A DNA stretch of 64,000 nucleotides, from contig NZ_CABHMS010000007.1 in the NCBI RefSeq assembly GCF_902167635.1, positions 62,001-126,000 on the forward strand, written 5' to 3'. Origin of the DNA: Chitinophaga vietnamensis. Lineage in GTDB: Bacteria; Bacteroidota; Bacteroidia; Chitinophagales; Chitinophagaceae. Shown in pieces: positions 43,391 to 52,281 of the stretch (positions are counted from its first letter, which is position 1; each line of letters starts with the position of its first letter). The position numbers and the translations under genes were made by a program. A model generated the notes under the pieces. It made no database searches, was not told the DNA's origin, and saw only the letters and a program-made list of their open reading frames with translations.

Positions 43391-46300
43391 ATGCAATCAA
43401 CACTGCGTCATCATCTCAGGCATCCGCGGAAAGGGATCAAGCCGTTGCTTTTGCTATTGCTGGCAACCGCTCCTTTTGCTGAAAGCTATTCTGCCTACAG
43501 CCAGGCACTCAAAAATGTAGTTCCCGGCATGCAAGTAAAAACGGGTAGTCTTACGAATGCCATTTCCACGCTGGAAAAGAAGGGAGGCGTAAAGATCTCT
43601 TTCGACCAGCGCGCATTGGCCAACGTGCAGGTAGCACAGCATTCCTGGAAAAATGAAACCGTATCGCATATCCTGTCTGACCTGTTGAGCAATACAGGCT
43701 TGCAGTTTGAAGAACGCCAGAACACCATCCTCATCTATCCCGGGAGTAGCGCTACACCAGGCGAAACACGCCAGGAGCGCAAGATCACGGGAAAGGTATC
43801 GGATGCCAACGGCCCGCTCATCGGCGCAGTAGTAGTGATCAAAGGCACTACCAAAGGCGCCATCACCGATGTAAACGGTAACTTCTCCATCAGCACGGCC
43901 AATACCGGCGATGTGATCCTCAGCATCTCTATGGTAGGTTATAAAACAGTAGAGGCTACCTTCAATGGCGCGCCAATCAATGTAACCATGGAAGTGAGCA
44001 GCAAAGAGCTGAGCCAGGTGCTGGTAGTAGGTTATGGCTCACAGAGCAAAACCAAGATCACCGGCGCTATCACAGATGTGAAGCTCGACAAGCTCTCCTC
44101 CCGTTCTGTAAACAGCGTGGAAGAAGCATTGCAGGGCAAGGCTCCCGGCGTGGTAGTACAAAACCAGGGCGGCGACCCTACCTCCGCTCCTAAAGTATAT
44201 ATCCGCGGTACAGGCGGTATCAACGGTGAAAACCCTTTGTATGTAGTAGATGGTACTATCTATGATGGTTTGATCAACCCGGCTGATATCGAATCGATGA
44301 CTGTGCTGAAAGACGGTGCTGCGGCCATTTACGGCGCACGCGCCTCCGGCGGTGTAATCCTCATCACCACCAAAAAAGGCAAACAGGGTAAGATGAGCAT
44401 CAACCTGGATGCTAAAATGGGCGTGCAGCATACCTATAAAATGTTGAAAGTGCTGAATGCAGCTGAATTCAACAATGTCATGAACCAGGCTTATGACAAC
44501 GCCGGCGTAGCCAGGAACCCGGCCTATGATCCTGCTAAAAACCCGGATGGCAACATCACCCGCACCAACTGGCTCGACGCTATCACGCAAAGCGCCATGG
44601 TACAGGAATACAACGCAGACCTCAGCGGCGGTAATGATAAATCCAAATACTTCATGGGCTTCGGTTACCGCAAGCAAGACGGTATCCTGATCAATACCTT
44701 TAACGAACGTTATAATTTCCGCCTCAATTCCGAGCACCAGTTCAATCCCTGGCTGAAGATCGGTGAGAATCTCTCCTATGCTTTCTCCAACGGTAACGGC
44801 GCTAACACTACCAACGCTTATACCGGCGCGCTCCTCACCGCCATGTACTATACGCCCAGCGTAACGCCTTACAAAGCTGACGGCTCCTACAACGGCTTGC
44901 CTGATGCGTGGGCCAATGCTTATGGCGATGTGATCAATCCCGTTGCTTACCTGAAAAGACTGGATAGCAAAAAACCTAAAAACTTTTTGCTGATCAATCC
45001 TTATATCGAGGTTAAACTGCCATTAGACCTGACTTTCCGCTCCAACCTTGCAATAAACAAAGTTTTTGAAACAGATAAAACTTTCACTTCACGCGTACTC
45101 GAAACAGGAAAGAAATTCGACTTCAACAATCTCGAACAATACAATAGCAATTCCAACGATCTGCTCGCAGAGCAAACACTGACTTACGACAAACATTTTG
45201 GTGGCCATAGCGTAAATGTAGTGGCAGGTTACAGCTATCAACAGTCTAAACGTGAATATTTCGATCTGTTGGTAACTGGCTTCAACGACGAACGGCCCGA
45301 ATTTCGTTACCCACAAAATGCTGACGGCGTAGATCCGAATGGCTTCTGGGGTGGGATCGAAAAATCCGCGTTGGAATCTTACTTCGCACGTGCGAACTAT
45401 GATTACAAGGGCAGGTATCTGTTATCACTCATCGGCCGCCGTGATGGTTCTTCATTGGTAGCGCCGCAGAACCGCTACGCCAGCTACTACTCTGCTTCTG
45501 CCGGCTGGGTGATCACCAACGAAGACTTCATAAAGAATCTCTACATCGATCATGCGCTCAGCTTCCTAAAGATCCGCGGTAACGTTGGTAAACTCGGTAA
45601 CCTCGCCAGTCTTCCATCAGGTGCTGTAAATCCGCTGCTGTTAAAAACCAACACTTACTTTGGTACAGGATCTACCATCTCCCGTGGTTATGCTGAAAGC
45701 GCCATTGCTAACCTCAATATCAAATGGGCCAGCTCCCGTCAAACCAATATCGGCCTGGATGCAGGTTTCCTCGACAACAGGTTAACATTGAACGCTGACT
45801 ACTATATTAAAACAACACAAGACATGCTGCGTCAGCGCGCACCACTGAGCACAGACGGCGTGCCTAAAGGTACCTGGTCTAACGTAGGCGAAGTAAGAGA
45901 TAATGGTATCGAGCTGGGGCTGACCTACAACAGCAAAGCGGGCAGCGACTTCCAATACAGCATCAGCGGTAATCTTTCCACTATTAACAACAAAGTATTG
46001 TCGCTCGGATTTGATGATAAAGTATTACCTACTTCCGATATCAATATCCGCAGTTCCATCACCCCGGTTAGAATAGAAGTAGGTCATCCGCTCTATTCCT
46101 ACTATGTAGTGAAAACAGCCGGTATCTTCCAGAACCAGGCAGAGATTGATGCTTATGTAGATAAGAACGGTAATAAAATACAACCCAAAGCACGTCCGGG
46201 TGATCTGAAATTTGTAGATGCCAACGGCGATGGCAAGATCGACAACCTCGACAGACAATTCGTTGGCTCTCCTTATCCTAAATTCACTTATGGCCTGAGC

Positions 46301-46774
46301 TTCAACGGCAGCTACAAAGGTTTTGACATCAACATTTTCTTACAGGGCGTACATGGCAACAAAATCTTCAATGCCCTCAAATACACCGGTCTTGCGCCAC
46401 TCGTAACAGGCCAGGGTTACAACCTGCTCGCCGATGTGAAGAACGCCTGGACGCCAACCAATACCGGCTCCAACATTCCACGTGTATCCATCACCGATCC
46501 TAACGGTAACTTCGGTACTACTTCCGACTGGTACATCGAAGATGGTTCTTATATGCGCGTGAAAAACGTGACACTCGGTTATACATTGCCCGATGCCTTG
46601 ATCAAACGTGCAGGCATCAACAAACTGCGTGTATACGTTACCGCTAACAACCTGTTCACCTTCACCAAATACAGCGGCATGGATCCTGAAGTAGGTACCG
46701 ATACTTACGGTATTGACCTGGGCCGTTATCCGCAGGCAAGAGGTTTCCTTGTAGGTCTGAACCTGAATTTCTAA
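43391..46774 (+). CDS. SusC/RagA-type TonB-dependent transporter with STN domain
   Basis: An 1127-residue outer-membrane transporter. After the signal peptide comes an STN signalling domain (about residues 45-120, VKTGSLTNAISTLEKKGGVK), the domain that talks to FecR. A carboxypeptidase-regulatory-like domain (ITGKVSDANGPLIGAVVVIK) and the plug (VLVVGYGSQSKTKITGAITD, VYIRGTGGINGENPLYVVDG) come next. A 22-strand-type barrel runs to the end. It pairs with SusD at 46796. The ligand is probably an organophosphate, judged from the phosphatase gene downstream. Confidence 0.95.
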   Translation: MQSTLRHHLRHPRKGIKPLLLLLLATAPFAESYSAYSQALKNVVPGMQVKTGSLTNAISTLEKKGGVKISFDQRALANVQVAQHSWKNETVSHILSDLLSNTGLQFEERQNTILIYPGSSATPGETRQERKITGKVSDANGPLIGAVVVIKGTTKGAITDVNGNFSISTANTGDVILSISMVGYKTVEATFNGAPINVTMEVSSKELSQVLVVGYGSQSKTKITGAITDVKLDKLSSRSVNSVEEALQGKAPGVVVQNQGGDPTSAPKVYIRGTGGINGENPLYVVDGTIYDGLINPADIESMTVLKDGAAAIYGARASGGVILITTKKGKQGKMSINLDAKMGVQHTYKMLKVLNAAEFNNVMNQAYDNAGVARNPAYDPAKNPDGNITRTNWLDAITQSAMVQEYNADLSGGNDKSKYFMGFGYRKQDGILINTFNERYNFRLNSEHQFNPWLKIGENLSYAFSNGNGANTTNAYTGALLTAMYYTPSVTPYKADGSYNGLPDAWANAYGDVINPVAYLKRLDSKKPKNFLLINPYIEVKLPLDLTFRSNLAINKVFETDKTFTSRVLETGKKFDFNNLEQYNSNSNDLLAEQTLTYDKHFGGHSVNVVAGYSYQQSKREYFDLLVTGFNDERPEFRYPQNADGVDPNGFWGGIEKSALESYFARANYDYKGRYLLSLIGRRDGSSLVAPQNRYASYYSASAGWVITNEDFIKNLYIDHALSFLKIRGNVGKLGNLASLPSGAVNPLLLKTNTYFGTGSTISRGYAESAIANLNIKWASSRQTNIGLDAGFLDNRLTLNADYYIKTTQDMLRQRAPLSTDGVPKGTWSNVGEVRDNGIELGLTYNSKAGSDFQYSISGNLSTINNKVLSLGFDDKVLPTSDINIRSSITPVRIEVGHPLYSYYVVKTAGIFQNQAEIDAYVDKNGNKIQPKARPGDLKFVDANGDGKIDNLDRQFVGSPYPKFTYGLSFNGSYKGFDINIFLQGVHGNKIFNALKYTGLAPLVTGQGYNLLADVKNAWTPTNTGSNIPRVSITDPNGNFGTTSDWYIEDGSYMRVKNVTLGYTLPDALIKRAGINKLRVYVTANNLFTFTKYSGMDPEVGTDTYGIDLGRYPQARGFLVGLNLNF

Positions 46775-46795
46775 ACTATCAAGCAACACAAGAAA

Positions 46796-48313
46796 ATGAA
46801 AAAGCTCATTTATACCCTTTCTGCACTTGCTGGTATTGCCCTTACAAGTGCTTGTAATAAAAAGCTGGACGTTGTGCCGGAAGGCTCTCCTTCGCTGGCT
46901 AATTTCTGGAAAACATCGCAGGATGCTACCAGCGGCATGAATGCTGCATACGATCAATTTGATGATGAGAACTTCTACGGACGTGGATGTTTCTGGTTCA
47001 TCGATGCCAGTGATGACATGGTAGTAGGCCGTGGTAAACCGGAAGCCGAGAATATCAAAAACTTCAATCCTTCGTTTATTGGTGGCAGTTATACTGAGGG
47101 CCAATGGTCATTGCGCTATATCGTGATCAAACGCGCCAACGATGTGCTGCGCTATGTACCCGGCATCAATATGGATGCACAGCTGAAACAACGCTATCTT
47201 GGCGAAGCTTACTTCCTTAGCGGCCTGATGTACTTCCAGCTGGCCTATAACTATGGCGACAGCCGCGCAGGGGTTCCTATCGTAAGCAAATACAATCCTA
47301 CTCCAGGCGTTGTAGTACCGAGAGCAGCTAACGTAAACGTGAACTACGACTCCATTATCACTGACCTGAAGCACGCAGCAGAGCTGTTGCCTTACTTCGA
47401 TACTTACAAGCCGGAAGACTACGGCCACGCACATAAAACGGCGGCCTTTGCCTATCTCGCTAAAACATATCTGTATAAGAAAGATTATGCGAACGCAGAA
47501 AGATATGCCGACTCTGTGATCCTCAGCGGCAAACACCGCCTGTTGGATAATTTCTCTGATGTGTTCACCATCGCTAACAACTGGACATCTGAATACATCT
47601 GGTCCGCTTACAGCACCGCAGCTGGTAACAGCGGCTGGGGCAGCATCCTGCCGGGTGTAATGCTCGAACTCACCGGCTGGGGCAAATACAATGGCTGGGG
47701 CTATTACATGCCTACCCGTGAACTGGTACAGGAATATGAGCCGGGCGATAAACGCCTCGCTGCCACCATCCTGCAACCGGGCGACAAATTCAAATACTTC
47801 GGCGACTCAATGGTATATCAATCCAGCAACAGCCGTTCCGGTTATCAGTTCCGTAAGTATATGGAGCCATTTGGTTATAAAGATCCAATCGGCACTTATC
47901 TCAGCCGCAATGGCGACCACCCCACCACAGCGCTGAATCCGCCGCTGCTCCGCTACGCAGAAGTGCTGCTCATCAAAGCAGAAGCAGAGCTGATGCAAGG
48001 CAAGAATGCAGATAACGAGATCAACATGATCCGTAAACGTGCTGGTCTTGCACCCATCACCGGCGCCACCATGGCCAACCTCAAACACGAAAGAAGATGC
48101 GAGCTGGCCGGCGAATGGGCCGACCGCCACCGCGATCTCGTAAGATGGGGCGATGCACAGGCAGCCTACGCAAAACCACTCCATGGTTACGATCCCGTGA
48201 AAGTAATATGGCCCGCCCGTACCTTCGATCCAGTGGTAAACGCCGTATGGCCTGTTCCACAACGTGAAATTGACGCCAGCGGCGGCAAGATCGCGCAGAA
48301 CCAGGGCTGGTAA
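46796..48313 (+). CDS. SusD/RagB-type substrate-binding lipoprotein
   Basis: A 505-residue surface lipoprotein (lipobox LTSAC, Cys20) with the helical TPR-like scaffold of the SusD family. Typical segments are LGEAYFLSGLMYFQLAYNYGD and the C-terminal LLRYAEVLLIKAEAELMQGK, MIRKRAGLAPI and ERRCELAGEWADRHRDLVRWG. It forms the lid over the SusC channel. It lies 21 bp after SusC. Confidence 0.95.
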   Translation: MKKLIYTLSALAGIALTSACNKKLDVVPEGSPSLANFWKTSQDATSGMNAAYDQFDDENFYGRGCFWFIDASDDMVVGRGKPEAENIKNFNPSFIGGSYTEGQWSLRYIVIKRANDVLRYVPGINMDAQLKQRYLGEAYFLSGLMYFQLAYNYGDSRAGVPIVSKYNPTPGVVVPRAANVNVNYDSIITDLKHAAELLPYFDTYKPEDYGHAHKTAAFAYLAKTYLYKKDYANAERYADSVILSGKHRLLDNFSDVFTIANNWTSEYIWSAYSTAAGNSGWGSILPGVMLELTGWGKYNGWGYYMPTRELVQEYEPGDKRLAATILQPGDKFKYFGDSMVYQSSNSRSGYQFRKYMEPFGYKDPIGTYLSRNGDHPTTALNPPLLRYAEVLLIKAEAELMQGKNADNEINMIRKRAGLAPITGATMANLKHERRCELAGEWADRHRDLVRWGDAQAAYAKPLHGYDPVKVIWPARTFDPVVNAVWPVPQREIDASGGKIAQNQGW

Positions 48314-48324
48314 AAAATATGTGA

Positions 48325-48407
48325 GAATTTTCGGATTTTCGGATTTTGGGATTTTATTTTACTGTATCTCAGATCAGGAAATCCGAAAATTCGAAAATCC
48401 GAAAATC
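48325..48407. repeat. Periodic inverted repeat before the phosphatase fusion gene
   Basis: Arms of 8-bp units (ATTTTCGG) at about 48325-48354 and 48379-48407 pair with one indel and two mismatches. It separates susD from the downstream phosphatase gene on the same strand. Confidence 0.75.
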
Positions 48408-48415
48408 TACAAATT

Positions 48416-50260
48416 TTGAAAAAGCTGTTTCTTCTCCCGGCGCTGATACTCGCTATTAACGTGCACGCACAAACGAAAACATACAGTATCGCGCAGGCCC
48501 ACTCCCACAATGATTATGAGCGGAGTACTCCCTTCTACGAGGCCGCTTCTCTCCGCTTCGGTTCTATTGAAGCTGATATACATTTGAAAGATGGTGTGCT
48601 GTATGTAGCACATGACCATAAAGATATCCAGGCCTTCCGCACTTTCAAGGAAATGTACCTGCTGCCTGTAGTGCGTCAGTTTGCCGTTAATAACGGTAAA
48701 GCCTACCCGGATGGCAGCCCGATGCAATTGCTGGTAGATATAAAAACTGAAGGCCGCTCTACGCTCAAAGCCCTGCAGGAGCTGCTAATACCGTACCGCC
48801 AGTACTTCGACCGTAGCGTAAACCCGGAAGCAGTGAAGATCGTGCTCTCCGGTAATGTGCCACCGGCTGCTGAATGGAACCAGTACGATCCACTCTTTTT
48901 CTTTGATGGACGGCCAGACAGCACCTACCCTGCCAGCCTGAAACCCCGCATCGCTATGGTCAGTGTGAGTTTCACCAATTACTCAAAATGGAACGGCAAA
49001 GGCACCCTTACCCCCGCCGATCTCGAAAAAGTAAAACAGGTGATCGACAAAGCGCATGCACAAGGCTATCCTTTCCGCTTCTGGGGCGCCCCTTCTTCCA
49101 AAAGCTGCTACTATAAATTAATGGACCTCGGTGTAGACATCATCGGCACCGATAAGCCCACAGAACTCTACGACGTGATCAGCAATACCGCCAAAACCAC
49201 TGTGGCCGGGCTTCCTGTACACGAAATATATACGCCTACCTACGCCTCCGATGCTACACAGGTACGTTCCAAAAACGTGATCCTGATGATCGGCGATGGT
49301 ACTGGCCTTGCGCAGATGTTTGCCGGTTACACGGCCAACAAAGGCGCCCTCAGCCTCTTTAAAATGAAGCAGCTGGGGCTTTCCAAAACACAATCCATAG
49401 ACAACTACCACACCGATTCCGCCGCCGGCGGCTCCGCCATGGGCACCGGCGTCAAAACCAATAACCGCGAGATCGGTATGGACAAAACATACGTATCTAT
49501 CCCTGTGCTCTCTGAAACCCTTGCGCCGAAAGGCATCCAGAGCGGCGTGGTAGTGACCGAAGAAATCACCGGGGCTACACCGGCGTCTTTCTACGGTCAT
49601 ACCACCGACCGCGACAGCACCCGTCTCCTGGCGCAGGCGCTCACCACCAGCCCGCTCCAACTCGCGGTAGGTGGCGGCAAGGAAGATTTTGACCAGGACC
49701 TCGGCCCGCAATGGCAGCAACAGCTCGCCGCCAAAGGCGTTTATGTAGTGGATAACCTGGATAACTGGAACGCACAAACGAAAAACAGGACCCTGGTGAT
49801 CCTCAGCAATAAAGCGGTAGGCTCCATGCAACAAGGGCGCGGCGACTACCTCAAACGCGCTGTGAAAAAGGCTTTGCAGCAACTGAACGCCTCCGGCAAA
49901 GGTTTCTTCCTGATGGTGGAAGGCTCCCGCATCGATCATGGCGGCCACTTCAACGACCTGGACTACCTCGTACGTGAAATGCTCGACTTCGACGAAGCCA
50001 TCGGAGAAGCGCTGCGCTTTGCCGACCAGGATAAACAAACCACGGTGATCGTAACAGCAGACCATGAAACCAGCGGCCTTGCCCTCATGGATGGCGATAT
50101 CGCTACCGGCCAGCTGCGCGGGCACTTCGCCACCAACGACCATACCGGTATCCCCGTGATGGTATTTGCCTACGGTCCTAACTCCCAACTGTTCAGAGGC
50201 GTATACGAAAACAATGAGATCTATGCCAAGATGCTCCAGTGCTTTGGCATCCGGAAATAG
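48416..50260 (+). CDS. Phosphodiesterase-alkaline phosphatase fusion
   Basis: A 614-residue exported fusion. Residues about 20-265 form a PI-PLC/GDPD-like phosphodiesterase domain (AQAHSHNDYERSTPFYEAAS, FGSIEADIHLKDGVLYVAHD). Residues about 285-614 form an alkaline phosphatase with metal site MIGDGTG, serine nucleophile region DSAAGGSAMGTG, and TADHETSG. One chain could thus cut a phosphodiester and then remove the phosphate. The start is TTG at 48416. As the gene after susCD it suggests a locus for organic phosphate use. Confidence 0.9.
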   Translation: MKKLFLLPALILAINVHAQTKTYSIAQAHSHNDYERSTPFYEAASLRFGSIEADIHLKDGVLYVAHDHKDIQAFRTFKEMYLLPVVRQFAVNNGKAYPDGSPMQLLVDIKTEGRSTLKALQELLIPYRQYFDRSVNPEAVKIVLSGNVPPAAEWNQYDPLFFFDGRPDSTYPASLKPRIAMVSVSFTNYSKWNGKGTLTPADLEKVKQVIDKAHAQGYPFRFWGAPSSKSCYYKLMDLGVDIIGTDKPTELYDVISNTAKTTVAGLPVHEIYTPTYASDATQVRSKNVILMIGDGTGLAQMFAGYTANKGALSLFKMKQLGLSKTQSIDNYHTDSAAGGSAMGTGVKTNNREIGMDKTYVSIPVLSETLAPKGIQSGVVVTEEITGATPASFYGHTTDRDSTRLLAQALTTSPLQLAVGGGKEDFDQDLGPQWQQQLAAKGVYVVDNLDNWNAQTKNRTLVILSNKAVGSMQQGRGDYLKRAVKKALQQLNASGKGFFLMVEGSRIDHGGHFNDLDYLVREMLDFDEAIGEALRFADQDKQTTVIVTADHETSGLALMDGDIATGQLRGHFATNDHTGIPVMVFAYGPNSQLFRGVYENNEIYAKMLQCFGIRK

Positions 50261-50285
50261 AATTTTTGAATTTATGGATTTACGG

Positions 50286-50352
50286 ATTTATGGATTTAAT
50301 TGGAGCGGAGATGACTACATTGTTCATCTCCGCTCCAATTAAATCCATAAAT
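50286..50352. terminator. Hairpin between phosphatase and HAD genes
   Basis: A perfect 29-bp stem (50286-50314 with 50324-50352) and a 9-nt loop, flanked by further partly paired GGATTTAC-type units. It fills most of the gap between two convergent stop codons. Confidence 0.88.
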
Positions 50353-50371
50353 TCCAAAATCCCAAAATCCC

Positions 50372-51016
50372 TTATAATAATTGTTGCAATACCGGATCAG
50401 TGTAGTCATTCACGAATGCGATGATATTATTGTATGCGGCAAATTCGTCGCGTGTATGCATAGTTGTTAGTACCACTGCTTTCATACCGGCGTTGGCGGC
50501 GGCTTCCACGCCTTTAGGCGCATCTTCAAATACGATACAGCGGCCAGGTTCAACACCAATGGCAGCAGCGGCTTTCAGGAAAACCTCGGGATCAGGTTTG
50601 CTGTGCGTAACATCCGCCGCGCTGATCACCGCTTTGAAATAGTGGCGGATATCCAGGTTATCCAGCACATAGTTGATATTGAAAGTATCAGCGGCCGTAC
50701 CAATTGCCATGGGAATATGTTTCGCCACCGCCTGGTCGAGAAACGCAGGCAGACCTTCGATCAGCGCGAGATGCGGCCGGAACGCTTGCTGGTACAGTAC
50801 TTCCTTCTCATGCGCAATTTCCCGCATCTCTTCCAATGTAAAATGATCTTTTCCGAAAACACGGGTCAACAATTCCTCGTTCTTGCCATACATGTGCCCA
50901 CGTACCGCTTCTTTATCAAGGTTAGCACCCAGCCGCTGTAACATGTTATACCATCCTTCCAGGTGATAGGTCATGTCATTGATCATTGTGCCGTTCATGT
51001 CAAAAATAAAAGCCAT
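50372..51016 (-). CDS. HAD hydrolase, beta-phosphoglucomutase-like, DxN variant
   Basis: A 214-residue HAD-superfamily protein. Motif I reads FDMNGT, so the nucleophile D6 is present but the usual second Asp is N8. Motif III (HSKPDPEVF) and motif IV (CIVFEDAPKG) are normal, and the cap domain resembles beta-phosphoglucomutase. The ATG at 51016 is chosen because upstream in-frame sequence is the translated palindrome at 51036-51104. The DxN change removes the usual acid/base residue and may alter or abolish phosphatase activity. Confidence 0.88.
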   Translation of the reverse strand: MAFIFDMNGTMINDMTYHLEGWYNMLQRLGANLDKEAVRGHMYGKNEELLTRVFGKDHFTLEEMREIAHEKEVLYQQAFRPHLALIEGLPAFLDQAVAKHIPMAIGTAADTFNINYVLDNLDIRHYFKAVISAADVTHSKPDPEVFLKAAAAIGVEPGRCIVFEDAPKGVEAAANAGMKAVVLTTMHTRDEFAAYNNIIAFVNDYTDPVLQQLL

Positions 51017-51035
51017 AAATATTTTGGTATTTATT

Positions 51036-51104
51036 GATTTACGAATTTTCGGATTTGATGGACGAAAATAAGGCCCCATTCTCAAATTCGAAAATCCGTA
51101 AATC
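51036..51104. repeat. Periodic inverted repeat between HAD and efflux adaptor genes
   Basis: Arms 51036-51058 and 51082-51104 pair with two mismatches. The units are GATTTACG and ATTTTCGG. It lies between two minus-strand genes and separates the metal efflux operon from the HAD gene. Confidence 0.78.
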
Positions 51105-51133
51105 CCAAAATCCGTAAATCCGTAAATTTTCAA

Positions 51134-52267
51134 TTACTCTTCTTCTACTTTATTTTTCATCTTCATCAATAGCGTGTAGGCGTTAGCCGTTACTATTTTC
51201 TCCTGCGGGAGCGCTTTTCCGCCTGGGCTGGTGATAGCGGTATAACCGTTGCTGGAAGCGCCTTTCTCCACCGGCCACAGTTCAAAGGTGTGCGCATCGC
51301 GGGCGATGAACACATAGTTCTTGTTCTCCCAGCGCAGTACGGCATCATCCGGAACGGCCTGCACTTCTTCGCCGCTCACTGCTACATCTGCATTCATGAA
51401 CATGCCAGGCACCAGTTTCGTATCATATTTTTCAAAATGACAATGCACTTCGCCGGCCCGCTCTGCATCGAGGTTGCGGGTAACGAGGATGATCTTCGCT
51501 TCATGAATATCTTCCGGATGCTCATTGGTAAAGGCTTTTACGGTTTGCCCCACTTGCAGCGCGTTGATATCTTTTTCAAAAACGTTCAGGTTGAGATGAA
51601 TATCGGAGGGATCGATGAGCTCACAGATCACCTCAGTAGGACTTATATATTTCCCGGTATTCACTTTCACCGTAGCCACGTAACCATTGATCGGCGCGGT
51701 GACGGGTATGCTGCGCGAAATATTCTGTTCGCTGAGACGATCCGCGCGGATGCCGATCAGCGCCAGCTTTTCAGAGAGCGCGCGCACCGTTACCTGCTGC
51801 GCCGTATATTCTCCCTGCACCTGCTGAAACAGTTTATCACTGCTCACTTTGTTGAGGTTCAATTCTTTTTGCCGGTGGTATTCCTGTTCGAGGAACTGTA
51901 ATTTGGCGTTGGCAGCGAGGTAGTCCTGCTGTAGCTGGATGAACTGTATATCTTCCAGTACGGCCAATACTTCGCCTCTCGTGACGTGCATGCCAGGCAA
52001 TAGTTTCAGCTGTTTCACATAACCGCCCAGCGGCGCGCTGATGCTCACCAGGTTTTGCGGCGGCACGTCGATCAGGCCATTCAGATGAATGGTGCGGCTG
52101 ATCTTCAATTGCTGTGGTGCAGCGATGGTCAGGTGTGCATTCTTCAGCTGATCATCGTTGAGGGTAACGGTGTTACTATTATTGTTCGTTTGTTCTGCCG
52201 CCTTTGGCTGGCGGGCGTCGCCGCAGGCGGCGAGCAATATCATCAAACCTGCCAGGTATTTTTCCAT
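51134..52267 (-). CDS. RND efflux periplasmic adaptor (CzcB/CusB-like)
   Basis: A 377-residue lipoprotein (lipobox LLAAC, Cys15) of the membrane fusion family. It contains a biotinyl-lipoyl-like domain (PLGGYVKQLKLLPGMHVTRGEVLAVLED), a coiled-coil hairpin (AANAKLQFLEQEYHRQKELN) and a beta-barrel (INGYVATVKVNTGKYISPTEVICEL). It bridges the inner-membrane pump and the outer-membrane channel. It lies 14 bp after the CzcA-TolC gene in the same operon. Confidence 0.93.
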   Translation of the reverse strand: MEKYLAGLMILLAACGDARQPKAAEQTNNNSNTVTLNDDQLKNAHLTIAAPQQLKISRTIHLNGLIDVPPQNLVSISAPLGGYVKQLKLLPGMHVTRGEVLAVLEDIQFIQLQQDYLAANAKLQFLEQEYHRQKELNLNKVSSDKLFQQVQGEYTAQQVTVRALSEKLALIGIRADRLSEQNISRSIPVTAPINGYVATVKVNTGKYISPTEVICELIDPSDIHLNLNVFEKDINALQVGQTVKAFTNEHPEDIHEAKIILVTRNLDAERAGEVHCHFEKYDTKLVPGMFMNADVAVSGEEVQAVPDDAVLRWENKNYVFIARDAHTFELWPVEKGASSNGYTAITSPGGKALPQEKIVTANAYTLLMKMKNKVEEE

Positions 52268-52281
52268 GATACTAATTTTTT

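Noticed and set aside
51017-51133. N-terminal extension of the HAD protein
   Set aside because: The extra 39 residues are a translation of the intergenic palindrome, and the true motif I begins right after ATG 51016.
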